This document shows, piece after piece, positions 22,901 to 35,212 of a stretch of 64,000 nucleotides of DNA. Numbering within the stretch: the stretch's first letter is position 1; each line of letters opens with the position of its first letter. Made by a program: the position numbers and the translations under genes. Origin of the DNA: Buddleja alternifolia (Eukaryota; Streptophyta; Magnoliopsida; Lamiales; Scrophulariaceae); assembly GCA_019426215.1 (NCBI GenBank), contig CM033394.1, positions 44,700,423 to 44,764,422 on the forward strand, read 5' to 3'. A model generated the notes under the pieces. It was not told the DNA's origin, ran no database searches, and saw only the letters and a program-made list of their open reading frames with translations.

Positions 22901-23262
22901 TATATATTGAAACAAAAGCCATTTTAGATACAGGAAGTACGAAAAGAATGATTAGTTCTAGTTTTGTACCAAAAAACTTTGAAGCACAATTAAGTTATAA
23001 TATTAGTAGTAGAACGCCAGAAAATAGAATAATTAAAATAACAAAGGAATTGATTAATGTAGGAATACAGTTTAAAGATTTTTCAGGAAATTATAGTAGC
23101 AAATATGCTTTAGGACAAGTGCATATCGCCCCAGATCATATAACAAGTCAAGAATTCCTTTTAAAGTTAAACTATATCGTTGTACTAAATGATAGTATAT
23201 TAATAGGCAAAAGTTATATTACTATTAGCAAACATAATTATACATTTCCAACAATATATTAA
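22901..23262 (+). pseudogene. Pararetrovirus aspartic protease domain
   Basis: Viral sequence resumes after the Helitron. ILDTGSTKRMI (22920-22952) is the D-T-G active site of pepsin-like retroviral proteases, here cleaving the viral polyprotein. The open frame drawn from 22762 includes Helitron bases upstream of 22901 that are not viral. The domain ends at a stop at 23260-23262. Confidence 0.75.
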
Positions 23263-24831
23263 ACAATCAGAGTTAACTGCGAAGCATGGTGGACCTGGTA
23301 TTTCTGATCATCTAGATTTTTTCAAAGAATTAGAGCAAAATAATATAGAACCAGAAACCCTAGATGTTCTATTAGATGAAGAAATTAGAACCTAGGAAAA
23401 GGATTAGAAGTGTTAAACTTAAAAAATGAAAGAATTTTACACAAGTTAGAAAGGTTAGGATTTATAGGAGAAGATTTAGCAAAAAATAAAGTAAAATATA
23501 CTTTTAAACTAAACATTCTAAACCCTGATATAATAATAAGGATAGCATCAATTGAATATACACCTGAAGATATAAAAGAGTTCAAAACGCAAATAAAGGA
23601 GATGATAGAAATAGGCATAATAAGAAGAACTGATAGCCCTCATAGATCTGCAGTCTTTATAGTAAGGAATAATGCAGAAATAAAAAGAGGAGAACCTAGG
23701 ATAGTTTATAATTACAAAAAACTTAATGATAATACAAAAGATGATGCTTGTAGGATACCTAATAAGGAAGAATTAATTAATGTAATAAAAGATAAAAGGA
23801 TTTTTTCAAAATTTGATCTAAAAAGTGGATACAATCAGATTAAAATGATAGAGGAAGACAAAAAATGGACAACATTTAATTGTAGTGAAGGACATTCCGA
23901 GTGGAATGTTCTTTCTTTTGATTTAAAAAATGCCCCAACAATTTTCCAAAGATTTATGGATAATATTTTTAAGCCTTTAGATTTCTATTTAGTATACATA
24001 GATGACATAGCCTCTGAAAATATTAAATAGCATCAGCATCATTTGAAACAAGTATTTCAATTAATAGAAGAAAATGGGATTGTAGTATCTAAAAAGAAAA
24101 TGGAACTTTTTATAAGAAAGATTAATTTTTTAGGATTGGAAATAGGAAACGGAAAAATTACTCTTCAGCCCCAAATAGCCCAAAAAATACTAAGTTTTCC
24201 TGATAAGCTTGATAACTTAAAACAAATACAGGTATTTCTTGGAATATTAAATTATGCTAGAAAATTTATTCCTAATTTAAGTAAATTAGTAGGACCTTTA
24301 TATAAGAAAACAGAAAAGTCGGGACAGAGAAACCTTAATGCTGAAGATACTCAGTTAGTGAGAAAGATAAAAGAGGCAATAAAGCAATTAGAACCTTTAA
24401 AATTACCCTTAGTAACTAGTTATATTGTTATAGAAGTAGATAGCTCAACAGAAGGATGGAGAGCAATATTAATAACTAAACCCAACAAATACTCTCCCAA
24501 AACAACTGAAAAAATATCTGCATATGCTAGTGGTAATTTTAATAAAGAAAAAAGTAACTGAACTAGTTTAGATTATGGATTAGCAGGAGTTATAAAAGCT
24601 ATAGAGCATTTTAGAATTTATTTAAATAAACCTTTTACTATAAGAATAGATTGTGAAGCTATAGTACGTTTTATAAAAAATGAAAATTTTAGAAAATAAA
24701 TTAATTACAGATGGTTAAATTTTAGAAATATTATAGAAGGAAATGGATATAAAGTAGAATTTGAACATATAAAAGGAAAAAATAATAGTATAGCTAATTT
24801 GTTGAGTAGACAATTAACATTTTGGGAAACA
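23263..24831 (+). pseudogene. Pararetrovirus reverse transcriptase and RNase H, broken
   Basis: The fingers/palm part is open at 23410-24030 and contains SKFDLKSGYNQI (first catalytic Asp) and YIDD (about 23995-24006), the second and third catalytic aspartates. A stop at 24028-24030 interrupts it. The thumb/connection follows at 24043-24561 with FLGLEIG and GILNYARKFIPN. RNase H continues to 24831, with the DYGLAG, DCEAIV and HIKGKNN stretches around its conserved acidic residues, but has further stops (24559-24561 and near 24698). The enzyme copies pregenomic RNA into DNA. The C-terminus overlaps the start of the transactivator ORF. Confidence 0.8.
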
Positions 24832-24835
24832 GACA

Positions 24836-26446
24836 ATGGACTCACAAGGAGAAAGCAATCAACAGCCCAGACCTACATTCTCAACAGCTCTTACAAGGCT
24901 AGCCCAAAGACCTTCCTTCAGGCCCAATATCCCTCAAATAATCAGCAATAGACCTTCCTTTGCAATAGAAACTCAGCATTTCAATCCAACAATCCAAAAT
25001 ACATATTTCAGACCCAGAATATTTGGGAAAATTTCCCTTCTAGTTAAACATAATTTCAAGCTACCTAGAGACACTCCGTATATTACAGAAGATCAAAGCA
25101 TCTTGCTTAATGCTTTGTGGGAAGCCCATAACTCCAGTAGCAAATTAGCAACGCTCAAGGCTCTATGTTACTATTTTGAAAAAGAAAATAAAAATTTCTC
25201 AGCAAAAGAAGCAGCAGTATATCTTGTTATTAGAGGACAACCAGTTGGAATTTTTGAAGAATATCAAGCGACACTAGAAAGCATTCAGAAAGTTTCAAAT
25301 GGATATTTGGTACCCTTCAAGCAATTCCATGAAGCAATAGCAGCAGCAAGAAGATTGTTAGGCCCAAACTTTTATGTTCAACCCAATGCAGAAAACGCAA
25401 AGTTAAAAATACATTCAGCCGAAAAACAACCTATAAGCTCAGACGTTGAACAACTTGAAGAAGACTTTGAGACAATAACTAAACAGTTCACCAACCTAAA
25501 CAACTTTTATCAAGACTTGTTAGTCCAGCATGAGAACTTGCAAGCCCATATAATAAACCCTAAACAGAAAGAAATTCTTAAACAAATCCAGGATAAATCC
25601 TTCCAATTTTTATCTGTTTGAACTTTTCTCAATCCATGTCAAACCGTTTTAGCCTTACCCGAAGCAATACAACCTATAATTTGGCAAAAAATAGGAGAAA
25701 TGTTTTATAGAAAAATGTTAAAGACAGTTCAACTATTTGTGTCTACAAGAATCAACGGAATACTGCCTTCTACAACCCTTTTACAATGGAAATGAGAGCC
25801 AATCAGACAGTAGGAAAACCTAAAATTTTATACTGCTAAGTATATTTCCTGGCTAAACATTCAGATAGACACTTCAATTTTTCAAGAAAGATGGATCGAA
25901 GGCATTTTTATCAATATCCAGCAACTTCTAGACTTTGGTTTTGTTTCAAAACTATATGTTACAGATTTGGATTAGGTCAAGAATTTAGGAAGACATTTAA
26001 CAGATGCAGTCAGTCTCCAGATGAGTAGAGGAATTGATATTCTATGGATTGAAGTTACTGCCATACCACCAATCTAGGAAAAAATAGGAGTACAATTAGG
26101 TCATGCATTTTTCTGGATACACGAATCGTCTGAAAAAAGGAAACCAGCTTCAGGCATATTTTGATTATTTCACGAAGCAATTAATCCCATGCCAGACATA
26201 GAAGAAATAAAACTCGTAGTTGAAACTCGTCGAAAGGATCAACGTAGATATATGCTAAACACAGATATGGTTACAAAGTTTCAACTTTTGTTTCAAGCGC
26301 CACATCATAGTATTTTCATTCCAGTTAAAGATCGAGTTTATCATCGAATATGGCTTCAAGGGACTAAAGCATTCACAAGTGTGGAATGTCCTCCAGCATA
26401 TGCACCAGACTTTGGAGCATCAAGCTCAAGAATAGGAAGTCCATGA
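24836..26446 (+). pseudogene. Pararetrovirus copy 2 transactivator/viroplasmin (TAV), broken
   Basis: The N-terminal 261 residues (24836-25621) are open. Residues about 128-176 form the viroplasmin/RNase H1 N-terminal-like fold (AVYLVIRGQPVGIFEEY ... YLVPFKQFHEAIAAARRLL), the diagnostic domain of caulimovirid TAV. TAV proteins build inclusion bodies and allow translation of downstream ORFs. A proline/glutamine-rich N-terminus precedes it and a coiled-coil-like stretch follows at about 205-255. After the stop at 25619 the C-terminal part continues, with additional stops near 25794, 25810, 25974 and 26075; the last piece is open at 26189-26446. The aligned copy at 1-969 has a different set of lesions. 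Confidence 0.8.
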
Positions 26447-26699
26447 ACCAAAAGCATAAACAATGAAGGCTTTAGCAGCAATAATTCAGCATTCTTAACA
26501 AGGACGCCAATAATTACACAAGACAAGAGCAATAACTTCAAAGGACAGCTGTGTTCTCAATAATGCAACTCATACAGACAACCTTTAATGTATCAACAAC
26601 TTTTTCACTATTATCTTTTGAAGCCGCATGTGGCTATTATTTGTAGTTATTATTTAGACCATTGTTCATACAATAATAGCAGGTACTGTAACTTTACCT

Positions 26700-26900
26700 A
26701 CAACCTGCTGCGGATGCTAATTTTTCTTTCAATTTGGTTTGTTGCATTTCAAATTCGAGGCCTATATAAGGACCTCTACCTTCATTGTAAAAACTCGCAC
26801 CTTAACACTTTCCAACCCATACTTCTTGGTTGCTAGAGAGTCTTCGACCTTTCTCTGTAATAAAATATCTTCTTTGTGTGCAAAGTTTCTAGTAAGTTTT
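26700..26900 (+). promoter_or_regulatory. Pararetrovirus copy 2 promoter and poly(A) signal
   Basis: TATATAA at 26763-26769 inside GGCCTATATAAGGACCTC and AATAAA at 26859-26864, matching copy 1 closely. The conserved piece cagggacgggattcccctac follows near 26939. Confidence 0.7.
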
Positions 26901-27193
26901 ATTTGATTTATAATTATGCATAGTGAGTAAACTACCCCCAGGGACGGGATTCCCCTACTATTTAAAATGTTATATCTCACAAGCTCAAAAAATAAATAAA
27001 AAATAAAAAATGATGATGAACAGTAGTAACCTTCCACCCTTTCATCATCCCAAAAATATGTTTCCACTGTACAAATTTTTTTTTCAATAATCTCTGATAT
27101 TTTTCTGTTTTGGGAAGATTTTGTTTACCGTCTCGGTGTACATCAGATGAGAGACAAAATGTGCGGGATAATTCCCTCCAAGAGTAAGCAATC

Positions 27194-27205
27194 TGGTAAC
27201 AGAGC
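27194..27205 (+). other. Pararetrovirus copy 2 primer-binding site, one mismatch
   Basis: TGGTAACAGAGC differs from the tRNA-Met complement in copy 1 (TGGTATCAGAGC) by one base. The leader continues to about 27495. Confidence 0.65.
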
Positions 27206-27495
27206 AGGGTTCCTGAGTCTAAAAACTGGAATAATTAAGCTTATAATTTTAAAGTTCAAAAGGGTAAGACAAATACTTCACTTCAATCCAACATAAGTTT
27301 TCGTTGATGAAGCAATCGGATTTTAGAAGCAACTTACTCACCTAAGAATGACGGAATATAATACTTAATTTATAAAATCATAAGAATATAGTAACCCCGA
27401 TCTTTTATATTTTATGTAAGTAATTTTTTGTTTTTCATATTTTTTGAACTAAATAGACCAAACCTAAAAAATAAAGGACTAGAAGTGCTATGTAG

Positions 27496-28439
27496 TAATT
27501 AAAAAATAGTAATATCAAATAATATACTAAGCTTATTTTAAATAAACTTTTAAACATTTGGTTTTCCAATTACCTTTTTGTGATTCTCGAATTATATTTT
27601 TAATATTCAAACAATATTTTAATAAACTAATATTGCTTTATTTTATTTTATATTTTTATAAACAACAAAAAGTTATACCTTTATAGGAGTGTATTATTGA
27701 CTATTACAAATAAATAAAAAATAAAAAAATTGTAAGAATAATTTCACTTTAATCTCTTTGCTCATAGAGCCATAGATGACTCTGAAGTCAATGGCATTAT
27801 TATAATTATTTGTGTTCATTGTCATATTAAATTTTTCAAATCATAATTTTTTTCACTAGTGAATGTTTAATTTTTTTCATATTTATTCTGTTTCTTATAT
27901 CTTCTTCTGCTTATAACAAAAAAGAAAAAGAAAAAAAGACAAATTGGTTAAATAGAACAGGTGTTTGAAATTAAAAAGAAATTATTCTTTCATTTTTCAG
28001 ATTTTCATTTATAAGGAATAATGTAAATCTCTAAAGATATCATTGTTAAAAATATTAATACTTTATTAGAACTTTTTTGGATATTAAAAATATATTTCAA
28101 GAACCACATAATGATAATTGAGAAACCCAATATTTTAATAATTAAAAATAAGTAATCATTTGGATTATTTGTAAAAAAGAAATTTCATGAGCTTAATTCT
28201 ATTTCTTTCTTTTTTTGATCTATTTAGTAAGAAAAAGAAAAAAAATGAAAGAAAAAGTAATAAATAGTCAAAAAAGAAAAATTAAGGCTAAAATATGTAC
28301 TATATAAAAAAAATTATACATAGGGGCGGTAGATGCCAAAATTTAATACCTGAGGGAATGTTTTGCCAAAGTGCAGTACCTTAGGTGAGATGGATGCAAA
28401 TAACCCTACTAATTAATGTATAAGTCCTTTGAAATAAGG
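27496..28439. other. Intergenic, AT-rich
   Basis: No gene, element ends or repeats were identified. Confidence 0.4.
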
Positions 28440-28850
28440 AGTTTATATTCACAATGTTATTCTAAAAACAAATTCTCAAACTAGTACTATCTGGAAAAAT
28501 ATTTTTCAATCTATTACTCTTAGTGCCACATGTAATATCATGTGTAAAAAAAATTATTTAATTGCAAATTCCCCCCAACCCCTCCTCCCGCCCCATTTTA
28601 ATGGCCCACATGAATATTCTAGTTATATATTATAATATTCCTTACTCATTTTTATTTTTATCTCTCCAAACACTCACTTTTTTTGTGTGTTTTTTTCTCT
28701 TTTCTATTGCACTAATTTCTAATTACTTATAATAATTAACATAAAATCATATGTAAAATTATGTTTGCATAATTTCAAACAACACATATAGTATTGAGAT
28801 AATTTCATGATACAAAATAATAAATGAATATATTATTTTAATTTATAATT
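28440..28850 (+). repeat. Left arm of a distant inverted repeat
   Basis: This segment is the approximate reverse complement of 47495-47960. Shared landmarks are ccacatgta...catgtgtaaaaaaa, ccccccaacccc, attgcactaat and aaaatcatatgtaaaat. The arms lie on either side of the Sirevirus insertion. It may be two opposite copies of one unknown element, or one foldback element split by the Sirevirus. Confidence 0.6.
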
Positions 28851-29024
28851 TTAAAGAATTCAGCTCACTCAACGAGTGTATCGGTACGGGATGGGACCAC
28901 TCCTTGACTAGATTGAAAAATTGGTGGTGCATTTTCAGAGTAAAAATCTCAGACCAAAGATTGGGAACAACCATAATAAACAAATTTATAGCAACAAAAT
29001 CAATTGGGGACACATTTTTTAGAA

Positions 29025-29062
<38 letters not shown>

Positions 29063-29720
29063 GAGAGAGAGAGAGAGAGAGAATAGTGCAACCCTAGGTA
29101 GTTAAATACAGGACGACAAACATTCGGTATATACGTGAGGGTATTTTTATTAAAAATTAAGGTGAAAAATTGATTAAAAAGTATGGGAACGAGAAAAAAA
29201 AACTGATTAGTAGTCATAAGTGAAAAATACAAATAAAAATGAATTATGTGGTAGTACATAAATGGCTTATTTTTATATTATTTTGTAAAGTATATTGATT
29301 GTAATTGCTTTTATATAATAAAAAAAATATTTTTTGTGAGTCACTAGTTGACAATAATTAATATTTTAATAATTTATCAGGATTTCTTTTTTTAATCATA
29401 TAATATTCAATTAAAGTTTATAATAATTTTAATATAATTTTAAATAAAAATAAAAATAATTTCTGTTTTCAAATATAGCGTATTATTTGTCAATTATAAT
29501 ACGGAATATGTAAAGTATGTGTACTAAATGGTTCAACTTAAAAGTACGGGTATTTTTCAATGTGTTCATTTAGCATACGAGAAACAAAAGTATTTTTCCA
29601 TTATACGAACTGATATGTATTATACGAGTAATATGAGTTCTAACGACTAGATGTGACGACCCAGATGGCAGTTAGAAGTTGAAAATACTCCCTTCAACTC
29701 TAAATTTTATTCAAACTAAG
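28851..29720. other. Intergenic with TA/GA microsatellite
   Basis: No gene is seen. A (TA)n-(GA)n compound repeat lies at about 29030-29081. Confidence 0.5.
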
Positions 29721-29725
29721 AAAAC

Positions 29726-31221
29726 TGTTAGGAAATTTCATGTTAGATGTTTTGATGATGACAAGATAGGATTTAATGTTAGACCCCAAAAATACAATGT
29801 AAGTTTCCGTTTTCCATAGAATGATGTATAAGCGTTTGAAAGTTGTAATTTATTATAGGCTTGTAATTTTTATCTTTGTAGAATTTAGACTAAGTCTTAA
29901 TAACTGAATCGCTAGTAGAATTCTAGGTGAGTCTATTAGAGAAGAAGTTGAAGACCAGCGTCTGAAGTCAACCGGAGATAAATATTTTCTTCTTAGCGTC
30001 TGTCAAACGCTAAAAGATCTCATTTCAGGATTTATGGATCAAGCGCTCGAAATCCCTCAAGCGACTTATGTCAGAATCACCTGAAATAAATCCTCAAGTC
30101 ATGAAAGACTTAAATGCAATCATTCAACGGGCATTTATTTTCAATGGGAATTAATTTCAAAATGCATTAAATGCCTGATAAGAGCATTAATTGTGATAAG
30201 CTAATGTGACTTGTGGACAAGCCACCTTTTGACCAGACTGTCAGAAGATTCAGAATTTCAGCTGCTCCCGTCTAATCGGCTTCAGCGAACTTTCAAGAAT
30301 GTCAGAGAAAAGGTATACTCACGCGCCCCGTGAGAGACACGCTCCTACATGTGTCAAACGGACAGATCCCAAGAAATTGCCTATAAATACCTTACCCCAG
30401 CAAACCCTAAAAACAGACATATAGAGATACAATTTTTACAAGAAACAATTACGTACAGACACAAGAAAAATTTGCTGAGAAAAACTTAGAAACTCCATAG
30501 CCAAATCTTTCAAGCTTTTTATCTACATTCCAGACAGTCAAAAATATCTCAAACATCTTCCAAAGAAGAAATTCAAATTCCAACTGAGATATTCCAAGTT
30601 GTTTGATCTTTCAAAAAACAAAGAAAACCCTAGTGACAAACCTCAACCTTTCATCTGAGTGAGAAAAGTTGTTGAACCCTTTCAGGAAGTCTGAGTGAGA
30701 GAAGCTTGAAGAAGACGATCTTCATTGGTGCTGAAGTCTGTGTGATCAAGGAGCCCAAGATCATTTTCACCCTTTTACGATCGTGTAGAAGATTCTGTGT
30801 GACTCTTCGAAAATCATTCTAGTAAATTCCTCCAACTGAAAAAGGAGAAGAAGGACGTAGCTGAGATTACACCACCCAGTGAACCTTATATATCTTGTGT
30901 CATTTACCTTATTTGTCTTATTATTATTATTATTACTACATCATTTATCTTTGAAAGAGACAAGTTAAAGTGCAAAGCGATTAAATTAACTAAAAGAACG
31001 CTAAAACTCATTTCTGCTGTGCTAACCCTGATTAAGTGATCTAAGCGTTGCCCTACTTTGGTAAACTGCTAAAATCACAAAGTCTAAGTTAACTTTCCCG
31101 AAGCGCCTGACCCAAGCGCTCAGATATCCAAGCGTTCAAACCTTTAAAGTGATACGAAATTCTTTGAAGTCGAAAAAGACTTCAGGGTCTAGACCCTTTC
31201 GTATGCTACTTGGGACCACCA
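29726..31221 (+). repeat. Sirevirus 5' LTR
   Basis: 1,496 bp, TG...CA (TGTTAGGAAATTTCATG to GGGACCACCA). A TATA box (CTATAAATACC, 30381-30391) marks the promoter, so transcription should start near 30410. About 20 bases present near the end of the 3' LTR tail (poly-C stretch near 47317) are missing here. In the first 270 bases it differs from the 3' LTR head at only a handful of positions. Confidence 0.9.
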
Positions 31222-31223
31222 AG

Positions 31224-31241
31224 TGGTATCATAGCGGTTGA
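31224..31241 (+). other. Sirevirus primer-binding site
   Basis: TGGTATCATAGCGGTTGA begins two bases after the LTR and complements initiator tRNA-Met with one mismatch in the first twelve bases (TGGTATCAGAGC expected). Confidence 0.8.
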
Positions 31242-31334
31242 AGTAGAAACCTAAGAGTTTCCGAGCGTAACTGCTTGTTCAGATCCATTTTTCTAATTAA
31301 TCGCTTCTAAAATCTCTCTTTAAAACATATCATT

Positions 31335-33532
31335 ATGGCTTTTAACAAAATGCCTAAGTTGGTAGAATCAAACTATGATTCTTGGAAACTTAGAGCATTC
31401 GCATATTTATGTTCGTGCGATAATGAAATGTGTGATGTGATTACAGATGGCCCCATTCAGATTATGAAAGTTGTAACTCGAGCCCCTGGAGCGACTGAGG
31501 CTACTACAGATGGTTATGTCGAGAAACCTAAAATAGAATGGACGCCAGAGGATAGAAAAAGAGCTAATCTGGATAATGTTGGACGAAGTGCACTTTACTC
31601 AGCGCTAGGAGATAACGATGCATTGTTCAACAAGATCAAGCAATGTAAAACCTCCAAAGAAATATGGGATAAGTTGGCCATTGTGTGCGAAGGTTCAGCA
31701 CAAATGAAGGAGAACAAGCTCTCCATAGCCATGCAAAGATTCGAGCATTTCAAAATGCAGCCCAGTGAGACGCTAGAACAATTGGACGCAAGATTCACCT
31801 TGCTCATTACCGAGTTAGCATCATTAGACAAAGAATTGACCAACAAGGAAATGGTCAATAAGATTTTCAGAAGTCTTCCAAGTAAATACTTGATCAAGAC
31901 AATTGCTATAAGAGAATCACAAACTTTGGAGACTCTTACTCCAGAACATGTGTTTTCAGAGTTAAAGGCATTTGAATTCAAGTTAGGTGAAGTCAGTGAC
32001 ACAACAACTTCAGCGACTGAATCAGGAGCTTTAATCGCTACCACCAAAAATAACGGTAAAGCGGTTAGTGAGGTTAAACCAGTGGAATCAAATGAAGAAA
32101 AGAAAATGGCCTTATTAGTCAAGAAATTCAAGAAATTTCTGAGATATGAAAAGAGAAATCCTATTGGACAAACTTCATTTCAAACTCCTCCCCCAGTACC
32201 AGCGCCTCAGTATCAAGCACCAGTGTACTCAGCACCTCAACCAGTTGCGCCAGTTCCATATCAAGCGCCTCCATCGCCTACACAGAATCTCTCAGCGCCA
32301 GTTGGTTCAAAGTGATTATCCACTGAACATAAAATGAAAACTAACTTGTGTTATAATTGCAGGAAACCAGGGCACTACCAGGTACATTGCCCTTATCCAA
32401 ATGTGTCTAAGCCCACAAGGCAAGACTATGTGGATAGAAACCAATTCAGGAGCAACTTTCGCCAACAAGGTTTGCTAGCGGAATCTGAACCATTTCCCGC
32501 ACCTGAAGAGGACTTGGAATCATCAGATGAAAGTAGTGATGATGAGCCTAGTGGCGACTCAGCGTTGATCTGTCTCATGGCAAGAGAAGATGAAGCGTCT
32601 GACAAATCGCTACCAGAGGTAACCAATGAATTGTCTCATCCTCTTTCTTATGATGAATTACTCGACAAAGTTAATGAATATTATAAAGATTGTCAAGAGA
32701 CCGCCAAAATATATCAAAATGATCTCGCTATTATCTCATCACTCACAAGAGATAAAGTAACGCTCAAAGCAGAGTTGAAAGTTCAACAACAATGCATTGA
32801 GAAGAACCAATCACTTGAGAGTGAGATTATTCAATTGAAAAGCGATCTTGATATAATAATCAAGAGAGAAGCTGATTTGATCGCTAGACTTGCTAAATCA
32901 GAGCAGCTCATCTCATCATTATCAAAAGCTTCTAGAAAGTTGGATAATGTGACTGAGGTAACTAGATTATATGGTGAAAAGACCGGTTTAGGATACAATA
33001 AATTCGGTAAGCAACCAAATAAAGAAAAGGGTGTTCTCTTTGTTGAGAAAGGTTCACAAAGTCAAACGCTAAATGAACCTAGCGACAACGGTACGAGGCC
33101 CAATGAGAAAGCCAAAGCTGACTCAGGCAAGGGTAAGCTAAAGCAAATGATTCACCAAAAAGGGTTCATCCAAACGCTCAAAAGGCTAAAGGTAAGCCTG
33201 AACACTGTGAATCAAGCGTTAAGCGTTCAGCACCAAAAGTGCAACCCAAGCCAGTGCCAAGGAAATACCAGCGTCAATATCCAAGACAGTCAAGATCATA
33301 TTATCGATACTATGATAATTATGATTATGACTATGATTACGATTATGATTATTATTATAATCGAGGATATTACTATACACCTAAAAAACACACACAACAC
33401 AAACCGAAACCCAAGAAGGCCAATCTTCCCGTAATGAAGACAAGGCAAATATGGGTTCCGAAAGTTTTAATTCAAACCAAAGCTACTAACGTTGAAGGAC
33501 CCAAAACAACATGGGTACCTAAGAAGAATTAG
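31335..33532 (+). pseudogene. Sirevirus gag (nucleocapsid), broken
   Basis: The first frame (31335-32315, 326 residues) carries the plant copia gag core: an N-terminal WKLRAFAYL, then KTSKEIWDKL, FEHFKMQPSETL and KIFRSLPSKY at about residues 90-190. A TGA at 32313-32315 interrupts, and the same frame resumes with a zinc knuckle (CYNCRKPGHYQVHC, about 32349-32390). An acidic region, a coiled coil (about 32640-32960) and a Tyr/Asp-rich repeat (33300-33360) follow; a frameshift lies near 33160. Gag forms virus-like particles in the cytoplasm and binds the element RNA. The coiled coil after the knuckle is in keeping with Sirevirus gag proteins. Confidence 0.8.
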
Positions 33533-33545
33533 AACTGCCCTTTAA

Positions 33546-33992
33546 ATGCAGGTACCTAGAGCCAACACCGATACTTCAGTTTGGTACATCGATAGTGGGT
33601 CGTCAAGGCACATGACTGGCTCAAAGGATCTCTTGATCAACTATCGTACAACCAACGGTCCTCAAGTTATATTCGGTGATAACTCCAAAGGTAAAACCAA
33701 AGGTATAGGTATCATGCATAGGGGGAACATCATGATCAGTGATGTATATTATGCTGAGGGTCTTAAGCATAATTTGTTGAGCATTAGTCAATTTTGTGAT
33801 AAAGGCTTTGATGTTAAATTTTTAAGCGACTTCAGCTATGTCAACGACGCTAAGACTAAGTCTACTAAATTAAGAGGAAAAAGAACAAATAATGTGTATT
33901 TAGTGGATTGGGATTCTATATTTGATAACAACCCCACATGCTTTGTTGCTAAAAGTCAAAATGAATTGGATTGGTTATGGCAAGAAAAATGA
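33546..33992 (+). pseudogene. Sirevirus aspartic protease
   Basis: WYIDSGSSRHMTG near residues 13-25 holds the D-S-G active site of copia proteases, and LKHNLLSISQFCDKG follows at its usual place. It cleaves Gag-Pol. It is out of frame with the end of gag, and its frame stops at 33990-33992. Confidence 0.8.
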
Positions 33993-35212
33993 ATCACCTC
34001 AACTTTAAGGCAATCTCTCAGTTAATATCGCTAAATCTTGTAGAGTGATTAACTAAGGGTTCCTTTCAAAAGAATCGCTTATGTGATGCATGTCAAATGG
34101 GTAAACAAGTTAAATCATCTTTTAAGAAGAAACCATGTCTATCTACTTCTAGAATTCTTGAATTATTGCATTTAGATTTGTTTGGTCCTATTCAAATCAT
34201 GAGTGTTAGTGGTAAAAAATACTCGCTAGTAATCGTTGATGATTTCTCTCGCTATACATGGATAGAATTTCTAGCGACCAAAGATGAAACTAGTGTCAAG
34301 CTCACAGTGCTAATCCGTCAATTGCAAAATTCAAAAGATCTAAAAGTGACGAGAATTAGAAGCGATAGAGGAACTGAATTTATTAACCAATTTGTTGAGA
34401 AGTTTTGTACAGATTTTGGAATACTTCATGAGTATTCTGCTCCTAGAACACCTCAACAAAATGGAGTTGCTGAGCGACGGAACAGAACGCTTAAAGAAGT
34501 CGCTAGGACAATGCTTGCAGAATCTAAGCTGCCTCAAAGGTTTTAGGCCGAAGTCATCAACACAGCTTGCTACACTCAGAACCGGTGTATGATCAACAAG
34601 CAAAATGAGAAGACTCCATATGAGTTATGGAAGGGAAGTAAGCCTAACATCTCATATTTTCATGTATTTGGTTCAAAATGTTTCATTCATAATAATGGAT
34701 CCCACAGCCTAAAGACTTTTGATCCTAAAGCGGATGAGGGAATCTTTCTAGGCTATGCCAAGAATGGAAAGAGTTTTCACATCCTAAATAAGATCAAATC
34801 AAAGGTTGAAGAATCCATTCATGTTGTGTTTGATGATGCTAACCAAGAACCGAGTAAGGTTAATCCTGATGATGTAGGAATTGAAGATCTTGCTCAACAA
34901 GCGTCACAAATTAACCTCAATGATAATAGTGATGATGACGCTGATGATGAGATCTTTGTGCCTATTCCTAAGGTTACTCGTGAGGTTACAAATGATGATA
35001 ATACAGAATCGCTGATGATCATGAAGAGAATGATCATCAAGAGCAAACTGGAACTGTGAATGATGAAGCGATTGCGCCAGAGACAAATAGGGATCAAGCG
35101 ACTGATGACCAAGAGTCTCTCAACCCTTTCCAACCAGACCGTAAATGGCTTAGAGACCATACACCAGAGCTAGTAATTGGAGATATGGAAGCACCTGTTA
35201 GAACTAGGTTAG
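33993..35212 (+). pseudogene. Sirevirus integrase, broken
   Basis: The N-terminal HHCC zinc region is at about 33990-34110 (MNHLNF ... CDACQMGKQ). The catalytic core has D (LHLDLFGP, about 34168), D (RIRSDRGTEF, about 34356) and E (QQNGVAERRNRT, about 34470). The GKNGKSFHILN-type GKGY-like region and an acidic linker follow to 35059. Integrase joins the cDNA to host DNA. Stops occur near 34043-34045 and 34543-34545, and a frame change near 35055. The solo LTR insertion at 35213 cuts the linker to RT. Confidence 0.85.

Larger units (their letters stand above)
15208..27495 (+). other. Endogenous pararetrovirus copy 2, nearly whole genome, interrupted and decayed
   Basis: The order is ORF1, ORF2, a polyprotein (movement, coat, aspartic protease, reverse transcriptase, RNase H), transactivator, promoter, poly(A) signal, tRNA-Met primer site and leader. 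Without the Helitron at 19284-22900 the unit is about 8.7 kb, close to the size of caulimovirid genomes. The viral DNA is markedly A-rich in its coding strand. Every main ORF carries stops or frameshifts, so no complete viral protein can be made. ORF1/ORF2 junction and coat cysteine motifs resemble badnaviruses and tungroviruses, while the transactivator resembles caulimovirus-type genera. Genus not assigned. Confidence 0.8.

Noticed and set aside
31595..32131. A 178-residue minus-strand frame
   Set aside because: It is antisense to the Sirevirus gag core, which has clear family motifs on the + strand.
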